A stretch of 64,000 bases of DNA from Pyrenopolyporus hunteri. Lineage: Eukaryota > Ascomycota > Sordariomycetes > Xylariales > Hypoxylaceae. The notes below the pieces were generated by a model, which searched no databases, was not told where the DNA came from, and was given only the letters and a program-made list of their open reading frames with translations. The stretch is taken from the NCBI GenBank assembly GCA_902806595.1, contig CADCXC010000038.1, positions 1,488,001 through 1,552,000 of the forward strand, written 5' to 3'. This document shows, in pieces, positions 13,966-25,338 of the stretch. Position numbers and translations under genes: made by a program. Position 1 is the first letter of the stretch; every line of letters starts with the position of its first letter.

Positions 13966-14470
13966 TAAAATTTATATATATTAAAATAAAATAACGAAAT
14001 TATTTCGTATTACGTTATCGATAATTTATTATTTTTTAAAAATCGTATATAATTATGTAATTTTATATTAAAGTATTCGTTATAACGATAATAACGATAA
14101 ATATATTTTTATTAAATATTTCGTCGCTTTATATAACGAAAATTTAAAATATAAATTTTTAAAAAAAATATAAATATCGATTAATATAAAATTAATTTAT
14201 TTATAACTTTTAAATATATATAATTTAATTAATTTCTTTTATTTTTTTACCCTTTATTATATAATCGTATAATTTTATTTCGATTATTTATTAACGATTT
14301 TTTATTTATTTAATATTATATATTTACGATAATTTTTTTATTATAATTTTATTTAATTTATAAAAATAAATTTATTATTTTTTTTAATTATATTATAAAT
14401 TTATCATTTAATTAAATAATTATATAATTTAATAATATATATTTTATAACCCTTTATAATTTTCACGTAA

Positions 14471-15036
14471 CTACAGTTAAAAAGTGGATCTAACATCTGG
14501 AAATTTTTCGATTTAACGGTTTGGCGGAAAATCTTCTTACGGTCCGGCGTGCACGTATGCTACTCACCAGGTGCCGAGGACCAGTCATTCCGATTCTAGG
14601 CGATAATATTGACATGTACGGGGGTTTGGCAAGGGGTATTGGTGGCGCGCTACTCGCATCTATTTACTGTCTTGGTAGCCTCCGCTCTCCCATGTCTGCT
14701 TGTGAAGAATTCTTGTGTGGCATTTTTCAACTCCCGGGGAAAGATCAGCTACATGCGGATAACTAGAAACTGAGAATGAGCATTTCAAGGAATGACGGAG
14801 TTTCTGCGGTGGGCCAAAGACTTCGTAGTACAGGACTCAGCACCTCGCTGGCTCGCATATCGGATAAGGAGGGGTTAAAGCAACGTCTCGTCCTGTAGGC
14901 TGTAGCTACACTTGGAAAATTTTTTTCTCGTCGTCTCTTTCTTCCGCTTCTCAAGAGCCTGTTATGTTCTAGAGTCGAACCTACACGGTGCTGCTAGACC
15001 ATATTCCTTCCGAGCCTTTTACCGACCCTTCGCAAG
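14471..15036. other. Transition from AT block to normal DNA; no gene seen
   Basis: Base composition returns to ordinary levels within a few tens of bases. The 80-codon open frame at 14521 starts with TTG and shows no family resemblance. This stretch contains the presumed upstream region of the HET gene. Confidence 0.6.
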
Positions 15037-16465
15037 ATGAAGTTGTTGAATATCAAAAAGATGCGTGTGGAGTCATTCCCAAACCGCCGAATTTCTGGGA
15101 TCCCTGATTATGCCATACTTTCTCATAGATGGGGAGATAAAGCTGACGAAGTCACTTTCCAAGAGATGCAGAGCGGATCCCAGGAAATTCAACGCAAGAA
15201 GGGCTATCGGAAAATCCAGAAGTGCTGTGAGATAGCATCCTCCACTGGTTTCGAGTACGTATGGATCGACACATGCTGCATCGACAGGACAAACCAGTAC
15301 GAACTTGACAGCACGCTGGCTGCCATGTTCAAATGGTACGTATACGAACATGTAATGGTGTTCTCCGAGTCATAGTTTCTTGAAAGATCGATCATATTAA
15401 CGTTTGGGCTATTGCAGTTGGCAGATGAATTCGTACTCGTACTCCAGACCACGCGAAGCCTTGCCTTAGTTTCGAGAAAGTGGCATTCTTTGAATTCAGA
15501 CCGCGTGCTTACACCTCGCAGACTATCGAGACTCCCAGGTATGCTATACCTACCTGGCCGACGTTTCCGGCGATGATAATCCCTTTGACGAAGGCTCCGA
15601 ATTTCGCCGCAGTAGTTGGTTCACACGAGGATGGACCCTGCAGGAGCTCATCGCACCACTTTACGTCACCTTCTTCGACCGTGACTGGAACGAGATCGGA
15701 ACGAAATCCAGGTTACAGGAAATCATAGGAGATATAACGCGTATCCCATCTCAGGTGTTATTGATGAACCACCCCGGCGAGATCAGCGTGGCCGAAAGAC
15801 GGGCTTGGGCTTACGGCAGAGAGACATCAAAACCCGAGGACAAGGCATACTGTCTGATGGGATTACTTGGCGTTAAGATACCGGTGAACTATGGTGAAGG
15901 GGAAGAGGCCTCAAAGAAGATTGAAGCGGAAATCGCCAGGATAAAAGGCATCGGGTCGCGCGATCCATCAAACTTCAACGTATCGAGCTGGATGCGACCG
16001 GAGAGCGAGTACCAATTCTTTCTCTCAGTCGAACACCCTCCCCCTAAAGCAACGCACATAGAATTGGCCGATCTCAGCGAACCAGCATGGACAATAAGCA
16101 AGGAAGAGATCAAAATAGGATTTAAGGCGAGTGGAAATTGCGCGACTATGATTTTCAAGAATGCCGACGGGCTGGTGTTTGCGATTTGCCTGGGCGTCCA
16201 CAACTACAATGTTTGGTGTGGGATGACCACCGACTGCGAAGACGAAGATATTAAGAGAATTTCAAAGTCATACTGGGACGGCGACAAGGAGTCGGTAAGA
16301 TGGAAGAACATGGATCGAGATGGAATTACTCTCCCAAACGAGGACTTGGCGGAGCTCGCCATAAGAAAAGGACGAAGGGACGGGAAGCGAGCGTTCTTCG
16401 TAAATGTAACCGCCGAGGGCTTCTGGCCTGATAAAGTAGGACCTGGCGTCTTTCCCGGCTGGTGA
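15037..16465 (+). CDS. HET-domain (heterokaryon incompatibility-like) protein, exon join uncertain
   Basis: HET-domain proteins act in fungal non-self recognition. The first exon opens MKLLNIKK and carries YAILSHRWGD, EVTFQEM, KIQKCC, FEYVWIDTCCID and MFKW, the usual N-terminal blocks. The second exon reads VCYTYLADVSG, SSWFTRGWTLQELIAP, FFDRDWNEIG, then RRAWAYGRETSKPEDKAYCL, MGLLGV and PVNYGEGE, the classic end of the domain, and stops at 16465. Between them the frame changes. A donor GTATAC at 15340 joins in frame to an AG at 15499 or 15538, but the first adds about nine residues and the second loses the usual YRDSQ before VCYTY. The expected clean join (tryptophan directly to YRDSQ) has no GT-AG pair I could find. 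It may therefore be a working gene with an odd intron or one starting to decay. It sits about 570 bp from the AT-saturated block. Confidence 0.75.
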
Positions 16466-18492
16466 AGTGGTTGATTCGAGGGTCGTGGTCCACCCGTTCT
16501 CCTCCAGTCTTGCTGTCTTATACTCTTGCGGCGCATAGGTGCTCTCAAGGTATGAACTCTCAAAAACGACGAGGTTGAAGAGCCATCCGCGGAATATAAT
16601 TGCCTTGTAAGAAGACCATTATGTAGGTAGACACAATTATCAATACGGTTCAGTGAACAAACTAGGCATGCACCATCATGGACGACTCGGATCTCCCGTA
16701 TCGACGCCGAAGCGCGGCACGACAACCTTATTGCCCGCCGGGCGACACCTCGTCATTACTAAACGCAACAAGCCTCAGGCCTAAACCGTCTAGTGTAGTA
16801 ATACTCGGTGCCACACGGCTGTTAAAGGCGTGGTTATTCCAGTGAGAACGCTCGGTAGGTGGTAGGTTCGCAAAGCAAGTGGAGGTCCCGCAGGCGACTG
16901 GGATAGGTGTGCGGTCGTGCCATGGCGACGGAGGCCGTCGCTGTCGTGGTGCTGAACCAAACGAGTTCTCAACTTCAGCGGACATCTCATAATACCTAAT
17001 ACCTATTCTGTGTCGCCCGCGGCGCCGGAGGACTTTAACTTTACCGTTCGGCTAGAGTGTGAATAACGCCCAGGTTAGAACCCCTTACCACAGCAGTAGT
17101 CGCTGGTGACGGCGTTAAACGGCTTGCGCTAGCCCGTGGGGTTGGGGGATCGTCTACTCGCTAGATTCTAAAATTAGGCCAGTAGATTGTCTTATAATGT
17201 AGGCGCCACCCGCTAGCACTGCTAAACATTGCCCGGCGCCAGCGCAGGTAGTCAGACATGTCCAAAGCCAACATGTTCACGAGAGCTCGTAACTAGGCGG
17301 ATGAAAGAAGCATCGCAGGCTTCCTCCTCGAGTATGTCGTGTAAATTGAGTATGGGATAATATGTAGCAGAACTAGAACTGTCCAGATTAGCCTGGGCGC
17401 ACAGTCCTGCACCCATCGCCCTGAATCCCCTTTTTATCTCGCCCACTTGCGAAATTTGCGCCAAGGTGAGATGAATAAGTAAAAGCCTCACGCTGAGATA
17501 ATTGATGATATAGTAATCTAGGCGGGCCCTCTTGAAGGTTTCGAATCACCGCTGGATCCTCTTCTTAGCCCAACCTCGGATTAGCAATTGGCATAGTCCT
17601 AGTCCCTTAAGTTTCCCGGAGAAAGGGACGAACTACTTACTCCGATCTCTTACGTGAGACGGGATGAGCCAGGCTCGACCGAGTAGCCTCATTCAAACAT
17701 CGAGATCCTCCAGGTACGCCAGTCGACAGGACATGAGCCATAGCATACTGGTCGATACAATACCCCGTCATCATATGCGCAGTTATTACTTGAAAGAAGA
17801 TGGGGCCATACTCCCTTGTACGACAATAAACCTACGGCGCAGGATAAAGGCTAGAGGGTCACGACATTACGCCGTATAATGACAGCGATATGTATTGCCT
17901 TTAATAGATTACCAATCCGGTCATATTTCCCAAACCTTCTATCTGGGACTCTGTCCAATCTCGAGTTCGATGTCAGCCTGGCGCCTGCGGGTACTCGGGT
18001 GTCGGCGTGGGTGAGCATCGGCGTTAATAACTTGCAATGAGTGAGACAGCTGCTGCTATTACGATACTGCAGGTGGCATTGGGAGTGTACTCCGGTCCGG
18101 GTGGGTAACTCAGTTAGGCATGCCTTTGAGCGGCGCTGTACTCGGGTCCCTGACCGGCCAATCCCGGACTGGTGTATCCCCATTGTAATCCTGTGTGCTG
18201 AGTGCAATAATGGAATGGGCAGGCCACCCGTCAACAGCGAAAGCAAAATTTCGATAAGAAAAGCCAAGACAACCGCAACACAGGACAGGCAGCACGCACA
18301 CCTAGGTTGGTAGGTGGTAGATAGTCTTTGGAAGCGGAAATAGAATATTCAAGTGATGCTACTCTAACCAGATATCTCCTGTTTCGCTTCTATATGCCTA
18401 GGTAAATTTATCGTCTGCCAGCTAGACTAAGACGCCGATGCCGCGCTTCGTAATTCTTATTTTTATTCATTTTTCGGCCAAGTATCCGTTAT
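16466..18492. other. About 2 kb without a recognisable gene
   Basis: Ordinary base composition with short open frames on both strands, none with codon continuity across plausible introns or any family motif. No tRNA or clear transposon end was found. Confidence 0.5.
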
Positions 18493-19449
18493 TTATGCCA
18501 TGCCACCATTGGCGCGGATCACCTGGCCCGAGACCCAGGAAGAGTTAGCCAGGAAGACGAACGCCTCGGCGATCTCCTCGGGGGTGCCAATGCGTCCGAG
18601 GGGGCTGAAGTTGGCGATGGTCTTGAGCAATTCCTCGCTCTTGCCGCGGTAGAAGAGCTCGGTGCCGGTGGGGCCGGGGGCGACAGCGTTGACGAAGATG
18701 CCCTTGCGGCCGAGGTCCTTGCTCATCACGCGGGTCATCTGCTCAATGGCGCCCTTGGTACTGTTATAGAGTAGGTAGCCGGGCATGACGGTGGAGGCCA
18801 CAGCCAAGCTAGTAGACACAAAGATGATGTGCGAGCCGGGCGACATGTGCGGGGCAGCGGCCTGGGAGTAGTTAGCAGCCATGTCGCGCAATGCCAGGGT
18901 TAAAAATCGTATAATTCAATGCTTCCATACCTGAGCGAGAAAGTAGGGGCCCTTGACGTTAATAGCAAAAGTGTGGTCAAAGTCGGCCTCGGAGGTGTGC
19001 TCGAGGTCCCTCATGGGCAGCACGCCGGCGTTGGGGACGAGTATGTCGATCTTGGAGTAGGCGTCGACGGTCTGCTTAACGAGCGACTGGACGCCCTCCA
19101 CGGTACTGGCGTCGGCGCGCACAACACGGGCCTCACCAGCATTTAGCTTCTGAACCTCGGCGAGGGTTTCCTGCGCGGCCTGCTCGTCAGAAGAATAGTT
19201 GATGACCACAGTGGCACCTAGGCGCGCAAAGGCGATGGCTGAGGCCTTTCCGATGCCCTTGGAGGCGCCGGTGATGATGGCAACCTTGCCGCGAAGGGAG
19301 TAGAGCTCAGAGACGTTGGAGGCCATTGTGGACTGTTTTGCGTATGTGCGTGATGGTGATGGTGAGGACAATGATGCGGCTGCGGCTGATTTGGAAGTAA
19401 AGTGACCTGGCTTGAGACGATGTGAGAGTTTACAGAGAGCTTGCTTCAT
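18493..19449 (-). CDS. Short-chain dehydrogenase/reductase (classical SDR)
   Basis: A NAD(P)H-dependent oxidoreductase; the substrate is not predictable. Exon 1 is 19449-18931, the intron 18930-18862 (69 bp, GTATGG...CAG with GCTAAC just upstream of the acceptor), exon 2 18861-18493, giving 295 residues. Seen: dinucleotide motif TGASKGIG at residues 60-67, the PNAG motif, catalytic Ser in IIFVSTS, the YNSTK catalytic pair, and the NAVAPGPTGTELF and SGQVIRANGG blocks near the C-terminus, all of the classical SDR family. The first 41 residues are basic and Ser/Ala-rich, then comes a second Met (MASNVSELYSLRGKVAIITG) where most relatives would begin. The extension could be a mitochondrial targeting peptide or the true start could be Met42 (19326). 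Confidence 0.9.
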
Positions 19450-21717
19450 TGCTTGGTTGATTTGGAGTAAGGGAAAAGCCTAGCGTCTAGCGTGGTGCTT
19501 TTATTACTTGGTGAGCATGACGCCTTTCTGTGTACAGCCTCCATCTCAAGGCGCGATAAGTCCGTGACCGCAAGAACAGAGTTGGTCTTTTTGTTCTTTG
19601 TTCTCTGTTCTTTGTCGCGTGCAGTTCTCTGGCGTACTCGGCTTCGGACCGCGCCATCTATTAGGCCTCTATCTCCGTCGGGTTTCCATATCATTTATAT
19701 TTCTATCTCCGATGGCAAAGACTGGGCCCTACGGGGTAATTGGTCGCATATCGAACCTGAGAAACGCCATGATAGGTGCTTCTAAAAGCCTATTGTCTTG
19801 TGTAACCTGGACTTAAGAAGACTGGGTTAGATGCGGCAACTTAGAGACATTCTCAACGCCAATTATATCGGTAAATATTAAAGGTATTATGATATGTTTA
19901 TTTCTTCTCGGCGTGGGAATATAATGTTTACACCACACTGTTACGGCCTTTTTCTATTACTCAATAATGGGTAATGTACCGACTAAGTATCTTCTTGATT
20001 ATCATTGATTAAGCCGCTCACCATCGCAATTGGTATTTTTCAAAGACGGGTGCTTTACCCACGATGACGGCCCCCAATATGCTAATGTACTTAGGCTTAT
20101 GTTAGAAATTCAACCAATGATAACAATATCGTAACAAGGTCATTTATAACTTTGACCCCGAACCCCTCTCTGAGCCTTCTAAGCACCACCCCCGTGTACG
20201 AGCCCTCTGAGACTACTATTCTGCGGCCTTTCTTGGGCGTGCGCAACTCCAACCTGACCACGTTGGTTTCAAAGCTGGCCAAGCGGATGTCTTCCAGCAG
20301 TGTTTAACGGGCATAATCGCACCACGGGAGCGCGACTTGATACGCAAGGCATTGAATACGCGGTCCGCATAATGCAAGGAAGTCACTATCTTGACCAACA
20401 TTTCCATGGTATTGGTTGTTAATACTTTAATGCAAACAGCAGATTCTGTCTCAGTCCACATGCTTTCGGAATACGACCAAAGCTCGGTATCCCACGCATT
20501 TGATGGGGTTAGGCTTAAGTTGGCCGAAGTTCTTATGGCAGTACCAGATATCTAATGTAATAGATGGATTTATGAAGTTGAAAAATACTCGTGTTATTCG
20601 CGGATTGCGGCGGCCAAAAAGATGATACGGCACTGGACATCACTAAAATCCCCTCAATTTTATTATTACTGTATATTATATGCTAAGCTTGAATGGCTCT
20701 AGCAGTATATCCACTAGGCATACTGGTTTCAGGCCGTCTGCTTAGGGGGGCTATGGGTGCTGTGGCACGGTATGCCATAACTCCCATATATACTGTCGCC
20801 GATACGCGCCTTGTGGATTATGTCATTACCCGATTATGTCATTCAGTAATTAGGTCATCACGAGATTATGTCACCCCCTTTCCTTTTTCAAAATATCAAC
20901 GCGGTTAGCGAGCTCTCCCAGTTCCATTCTCTGCGATTGTTACGAGTATCAGCCAGGATAATACCCCAGCAAACATCAGCTTGCTTCATAAAAAATAGTA
21001 AAATAACATCGTGGGACCCTTCTTTTATACTGCAGTAGTCGAGAGAATTGACACAACAACATTGACTAGATTGAGACGGCCGATTCGTGACCGGAGGTTG
21101 TCTAACCACTCTAACGAGGCTCACGACGAACGGGACGGACGCAACTAAGAGGCCAAGGATTCCGAGGCTCCAGTTACGAAGACTACTCTCCTTCGCACCT
21201 CCTGTTTCAGCGACTCGTCCTCTATCTAGTGCAATTGGTACCAAGACGAGCAGCAGCAGGAAATATCACTTCATTGAGCAGATGGAAAAATCCAAAAGCA
21301 TTCGAGTTCTCCACGAAGTATTTGTCGGCACGTCGACTAGTTCGAGGCACATAGTAGAACTCATCTATAACGGTCACTGAAGTGTCAGCCTCAAATACAG
21401 CACGACATCTCAGAGATGCCTTGCAAATATTATGCTAAGTATTCCGAAATTTTGTGTAAAAGGGTAGGGAACAATCAGATCATGCGGCCGCACAGTTAGT
21501 TCCGTGAACCAATAGGCTGGCCGATACTGATCAGATGTAACTGAATGATAAGGAGAACCACGCTCCTATTGACAATAGTGCTGACAGAATGAAGAATGGG
21601 CGAACCAGGTCAGATATTCTCACCTTCACGAGTTTAAAATGCTCACCGACAGGCAATTCTTATGGACGAAACTACGCATTTCTTTCGCAGACAATAAAAC
21701 ATCACAGTTAGCCTAAG
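19450..21717. other. About 2.3 kb intergenic DNA, no gene seen
   Basis: It should hold the upstream regions of the SDR gene (leftward) and the permease (rightward). Open frames at 19492-19785 and 20888-21244 have no recognisable domains; the latter has one hydrophobic stretch but no conserved context. No repeat of note. Confidence 0.45.
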
Positions 21718-23535
21718 ATGACTACAGAGCAATATGACCTGAAGGAACCAAATTCGCCGCCGCCGGATGTCCGCCCTGAACCGAGTAATACGGTGGAAGA
21801 AGATCCCGAGGCCGCCTCGTATGGCACCAAACGTGGTATCAAGTCGCGTGTACGTGTATCTAAGTTGGGTCTAATTCTTTTACATTCCCATTTTCTAGTT
21901 GGATTTGCCGAAGAGCCGTTGCCCTCGAGGTGCACACAACACTTCCAGGCATGTTTCTTAACTGACAACTAGTCCCCATGATTCTAGCATGCGCAAATGC
22001 TCGTTATAGGTGGTACAATCGGAACCGGGCTTTTTGTTGGGACGGGGCAGGCATTGGCAACATCTGGGCCTGCATTTCTCTTCTCCGCGTATCTGGTGAT
22101 CTGCTTTCTCGTCTACGGAATCGTCACCGCGATCGTGGAAGTCGGGGCCTACCTACCGGTGTCTGGGATGTCTGTAGCGTACTACGGGAATCGAATCGTG
22201 TCTCCCAGCCTCGGATTTGCCCTGGGCTGGTTATATTGGTATACCTGGGGCATAAGCGTTGCCTACGAAATTACCGCAGCAGCCGTCGTCATTAACTACT
22301 GGCCCAACACGGTCCCAATTGCTGTGTGGATCACTGTAATGTTGGTGGTTATTGTGGCACTAAACTTCTTCCCCGTCAAGATCTATGGAGAAGCCGAGTT
22401 CTGGTTTGCTTCGATCAAAGTCTTCGCTATCGTCGGCCTCTTGATTCTATCCGCGGTCTTATTCTTCGGTGGCGGGCCAAACCATACTCGCCTTGGCTTT
22501 TGGTATTGGCAGAATCCTGGGGCGGTTAAGGAGTACCTAGTGGGAGGCGCTGGGGGGCGATTCTGCGCCTTTTTATTCACCCTCATCTACTCGTGCTTCA
22601 GCTTCAACTTCAGTCCCGAGCTGATTATCATCACAGCAGGTGAGATGCAGTCTCCTCGCAAGAATCTCCCCAATGCTGCACTGCATTTCATTTGGCGTTT
22701 AATCATATTTTACGCTCTTGGGGCGCTTGCTATTGGTGTTATATGTCGAAGCGACGAACCCGCACTCACCAATGGCGGCGAAGGAGCCGGCTCGTCTCCT
22801 TGGGTCATTGCTATTCGGAATGCCGGTATCCATACGTTGGACAGCATTATCAATGCTGTTGTTATCACCTCAGCCTGGTCAAGCGGGAACTCGGTGCTGT
22901 ACATGTCTAGCAGGTCCCTATATTCGCTTGCCGTGGCCGGAAACGCCCCTCGGATATTCGCCCGTTGCAACAAGTGCGGCGTACCTATTTACGCCGTCAT
23001 AGCTTCGAGTGCATTGTCTTTTCTAGCATATCTAAATGTCGGCACCGTCAGCGGCATTGTATTCAATTGGTTCGTGAGCATCATTAATACAGCAGCGTTC
23101 ATAAGCTGGGTAAGCTGCTGTCTTATTTACTTTCGCTTCAAGAAGGCATGCGTTACACAGGGCATTACTAAGTCCGAATTGCCATATACGAGTTTCCTAC
23201 AGCCATGGGCAGCGTGGGTTGCCGTTGTGGCATTCTCCATTTTCGGTTTGCTGAATGGGTTTTCAGTTTTCTTTCCCGGCCACTTCACAGCGTCGGGGTT
23301 TCTTACGGCTTACATTGGTATTCCAGTGTTCTTGTTAATATACTTGGGTCACAGGATCTCAGCTAAAAATGATCCTTGGCTGAGGCCTCCTGAATCCGTT
23401 GATCTGAAAACAGGGCTGGAAGATGTACTAGCAGACGAGGAATCCTACGCTACCCGCCAACCGGCTCCCTATTCCCTCAGAGATGATAGGAACCGGTACA
23501 TAAAGAAGGTATATGTTGTGTTAGGATGGGAGTGA
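21718..23535 (+). CDS. Amino-acid permease (APC superfamily, YAT family)
   Basis: A plasma-membrane amino-acid/proton symporter by family; the exact substrate is not predictable. Exon 1 is 21718-21849 (44 codons, hydrophilic cytosolic N-terminus ending KRGIKSR), the intron 21850-21987 (138 bp, GTACGT...TTCTAG), exon 2 21988-23535, total 559 residues. Seen: the YAT signature across the splice site (KSR then HAQMLVIGGTIGTGLFVGTG), GAYLPVSG, the block ITAGEMQSPRKNLPNA, SSRSLYSLA with NKCGVPIYAV, and about twelve hydrophobic segments ending near residue 500, followed by a polar C-terminal tail. The length fits fungal YAT permeases. An in-frame small exon inside the 138-bp intron is possible but not needed. 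Confidence 0.9.
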
Positions 23536-23927
23536 AGTTTCGACTCTCAGATACCATTTAGGTTAGGGATATTAAAGGACTTCGTTACCTACCTACCTAG
23601 GTAGGTATGCAGCGTCATATGATATATGAAAGTTGACTATTGTTAAGTAGAGGATGGCTGTTTGCATATACCTACCTATCTGAGCTGTCGAGTCTCAGAA
23701 ATAAAAAGGGGGGAAAGGGGCGAGGGGGCCTAATAAGTTGGCAACATTCTTGGCAACCTATCTACAGACTACTATAACGCTCTGTATATTATTAGGTAAT
23801 AAATTAAGATGATAATATCCTTGCAGCGTAATATTTATCACGATTTTGCGGTCTGCGCTATTATTCTTTGAAGCCTCTCCACTTTCCATCATCTCCGCCT
23901 CTCTTTAACTTCCACCGAAGGATAAAC
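23536..23927. promoter_or_regulatory. Intergenic region upstream of GNAT gene
   Basis: 392 bp holding the permease 3' region and the upstream region of the acetyltransferase. It contains a CCTA/TAGG palindromic microsatellite at 23586-23609 and an A/G-rich stretch near 23700. No further element is recognised. Confidence 0.4.
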
Positions 23928-24851
23928 ATGGCCGATCAACCTACGACGACCGGGCGCTTGGGAGAAGAGCCACAGATCGAAATTATCGACCGACAGGAGG
24001 ATATCATTGCCGGTTTCGACTGTGCATGCAATACGTTTGGCAAGCAAACCCGCGATGCTATTTGGATGGCTATGAACCCAGAATGGGACAAAGCCGGCCC
24101 CGAGGGTAAAGCTCGTGCCGCAGCAAGGCTCGTTGAGAAATGGCGTAGCACTACATACGATAAACAGGGCAACCCGAACACAATCTTCCTCAAGGCCACT
24201 CTTCCCGATCAGGGACGACGAGTCATCGTCGGCTTGGCCATCTGGGGGCAGTTGTCGATGGTTGAGGGCTATGGCGACAGGCCTTCAGACGACCTACGCA
24301 GCAGTCTAGATCTTAACGCGCTTTACCCCGATAATGAGAGCGAGCAACGTTACCTCTGCCAGGTCCACCGCTCGTTCATGAAGCGTCGAGTTGAGGTCGT
24401 CAGAGGAAAGGAAATGTCGAACCCGCCTTCGTTGCTACACCTCGAATTGTGCGTTGTCGACCCAGCCTACCAGCGCAGAGGCATCGCCTCTAAGTTAGTC
24501 CAGTGGGGCCTTGACGAAGCACAGCGACGAGGCGGCTTAGAGGCTACAACCGAGGCGTCCAGCAGTAAGTAAATTATTTAGTGTTCCCTTTCAAGAATTA
24601 AATGTTTCGGCACGACGCTCCCTCTCTCGACCTCGTGTGTAACCCGTATTATACTACCTGGCTTCAATTACCCCTTACGCGTTAGGACAACCTTGAAGCA
24701 CTAACTAATACTGCAATAAGTGGGTAGACACGTCTACGCGCGTTTAGGCTTTCGGGGTGAAGACGCCGATATTGAATATCATGTTGATGACGAGTTCTTA
24801 TCACGAGATCGGCCAGCTAATCTCTTTATGCGTACTGGAGCTGACCAGTGA
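23928..24851 (+). CDS. GNAT-family N-acetyltransferase
   Basis: Transfers an acetyl group from acetyl-CoA to an unidentified acceptor. Exon 1 is 23928-24564, the intron 24565-24720 (156 bp, GTAAGT...AAG, with ACTAAC near the 3' end), exon 2 24721-24851, giving 255 residues. The start is the ATG in AAACATGG at 23928; the open frame upstream begins at a TTG. Seen: acetyl-CoA pyrophosphate-binding motif A (CVVDPAYQRRGIASKLV, with QRRGIA near residues 182-187), then EATTEASS joined across the intron to MGRHVYARLGF, the usual end of the GNAT fold. The second exon is short and easily missed; without it the protein lacks its last beta strand. Relatives are fungal acetyltransferases of unknown substrate. 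Confidence 0.85.
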
Positions 24852-25338
24852 TGGACAGCAGTATCTAAGTGAAAGGCCCAATCTCCGATCCAATTTAGAG
24901 GATGGATTCTATAGCTACCTACCTAGGTAGGTAGGTACCCAGGTAGATTAGGACCTTGTGTTCGTTTTAGTCTTCTACCCAACAATGTTCGCTCTTACAT
25001 TACTATGGCCCTTGATAGATATTGTGAGTTTACAGATTGAAATACTTTACGAATGACCGCCATGACATTCTTGGTGCCGGATAGAAAGCGAACAAACATG
25101 ATTGTGTTAAAAAGTCATTGTTTACCTAACAGAGAACAACAATGGCTTTATGAAAAACTGTTTCCTTAGTCTAAAATTATAAATATAACGTGAATGCGCA
25201 ACATTCGGCAGCAAAATTCATAGCGAGTTTGTTAGGAATCGACGGAACTACAATTCATTGCTACTAGTAGTTATCACTATCAGGTGTTTATATTTTACTC
25301 GATTCTTTCGACACACGTTCTATCGCCCCGCTAACCTA
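24852..25338. promoter_or_regulatory. Intergenic region upstream of kinesin gene
   Basis: 487 bp between two genes on the same strand. A palindromic CCTA/TAGG microsatellite lies at 24915-24946. The part nearest the kinesin is moderately AT-rich. The open frame continues upstream of the ATG but starts with TTG. Confidence 0.4.

Larger units (their letters stand above)
1..14470. repeat. AT-saturated, gene-free block (RIP-like isochore)
   Basis: The whole stretch is dominated by A and T and carries no open frame above 60 codons. In bases 1-300 a hand count gives 23 C, 18 of them followed by G, and nearly all G preceded by C, so GC is about 14 percent and almost confined to CpG. This is what is left when C in CpA, CpT and CpC is converted to T on both strands. 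RIP of repeated DNA in Pezizomycotina is the known process that does this, although its classic preference is CpA. The original content was presumably transposons; the block could be a transposon graveyard, a pericentromeric tract or a subtelomeric tract, which the sequence alone does not settle. The right edge at about 14470 is abrupt. Confidence 0.85.

Noticed and set aside
1..14470. Centromere
   Set aside because: Composition and tandem arrays would fit, but a RIP-saturated transposon cluster fits equally and nothing in the sequence decides; not annotated as such.
14521..14766. 80-codon open frame next to the AT block
   Set aside because: Starts at TTG, has no motif, and looks like chance coding at the composition boundary.
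14955..14990. GGTTCGACTC on the minus strand resembling a tRNA B box
   Set aside because: No complementary T-arm stem and no acceptor stem or A box at the right distance.
20888..21244. 118-codon frame with one hydrophobic stretch (-)
   Set aside because: No recognised transporter motif and no continuation across plausible introns.
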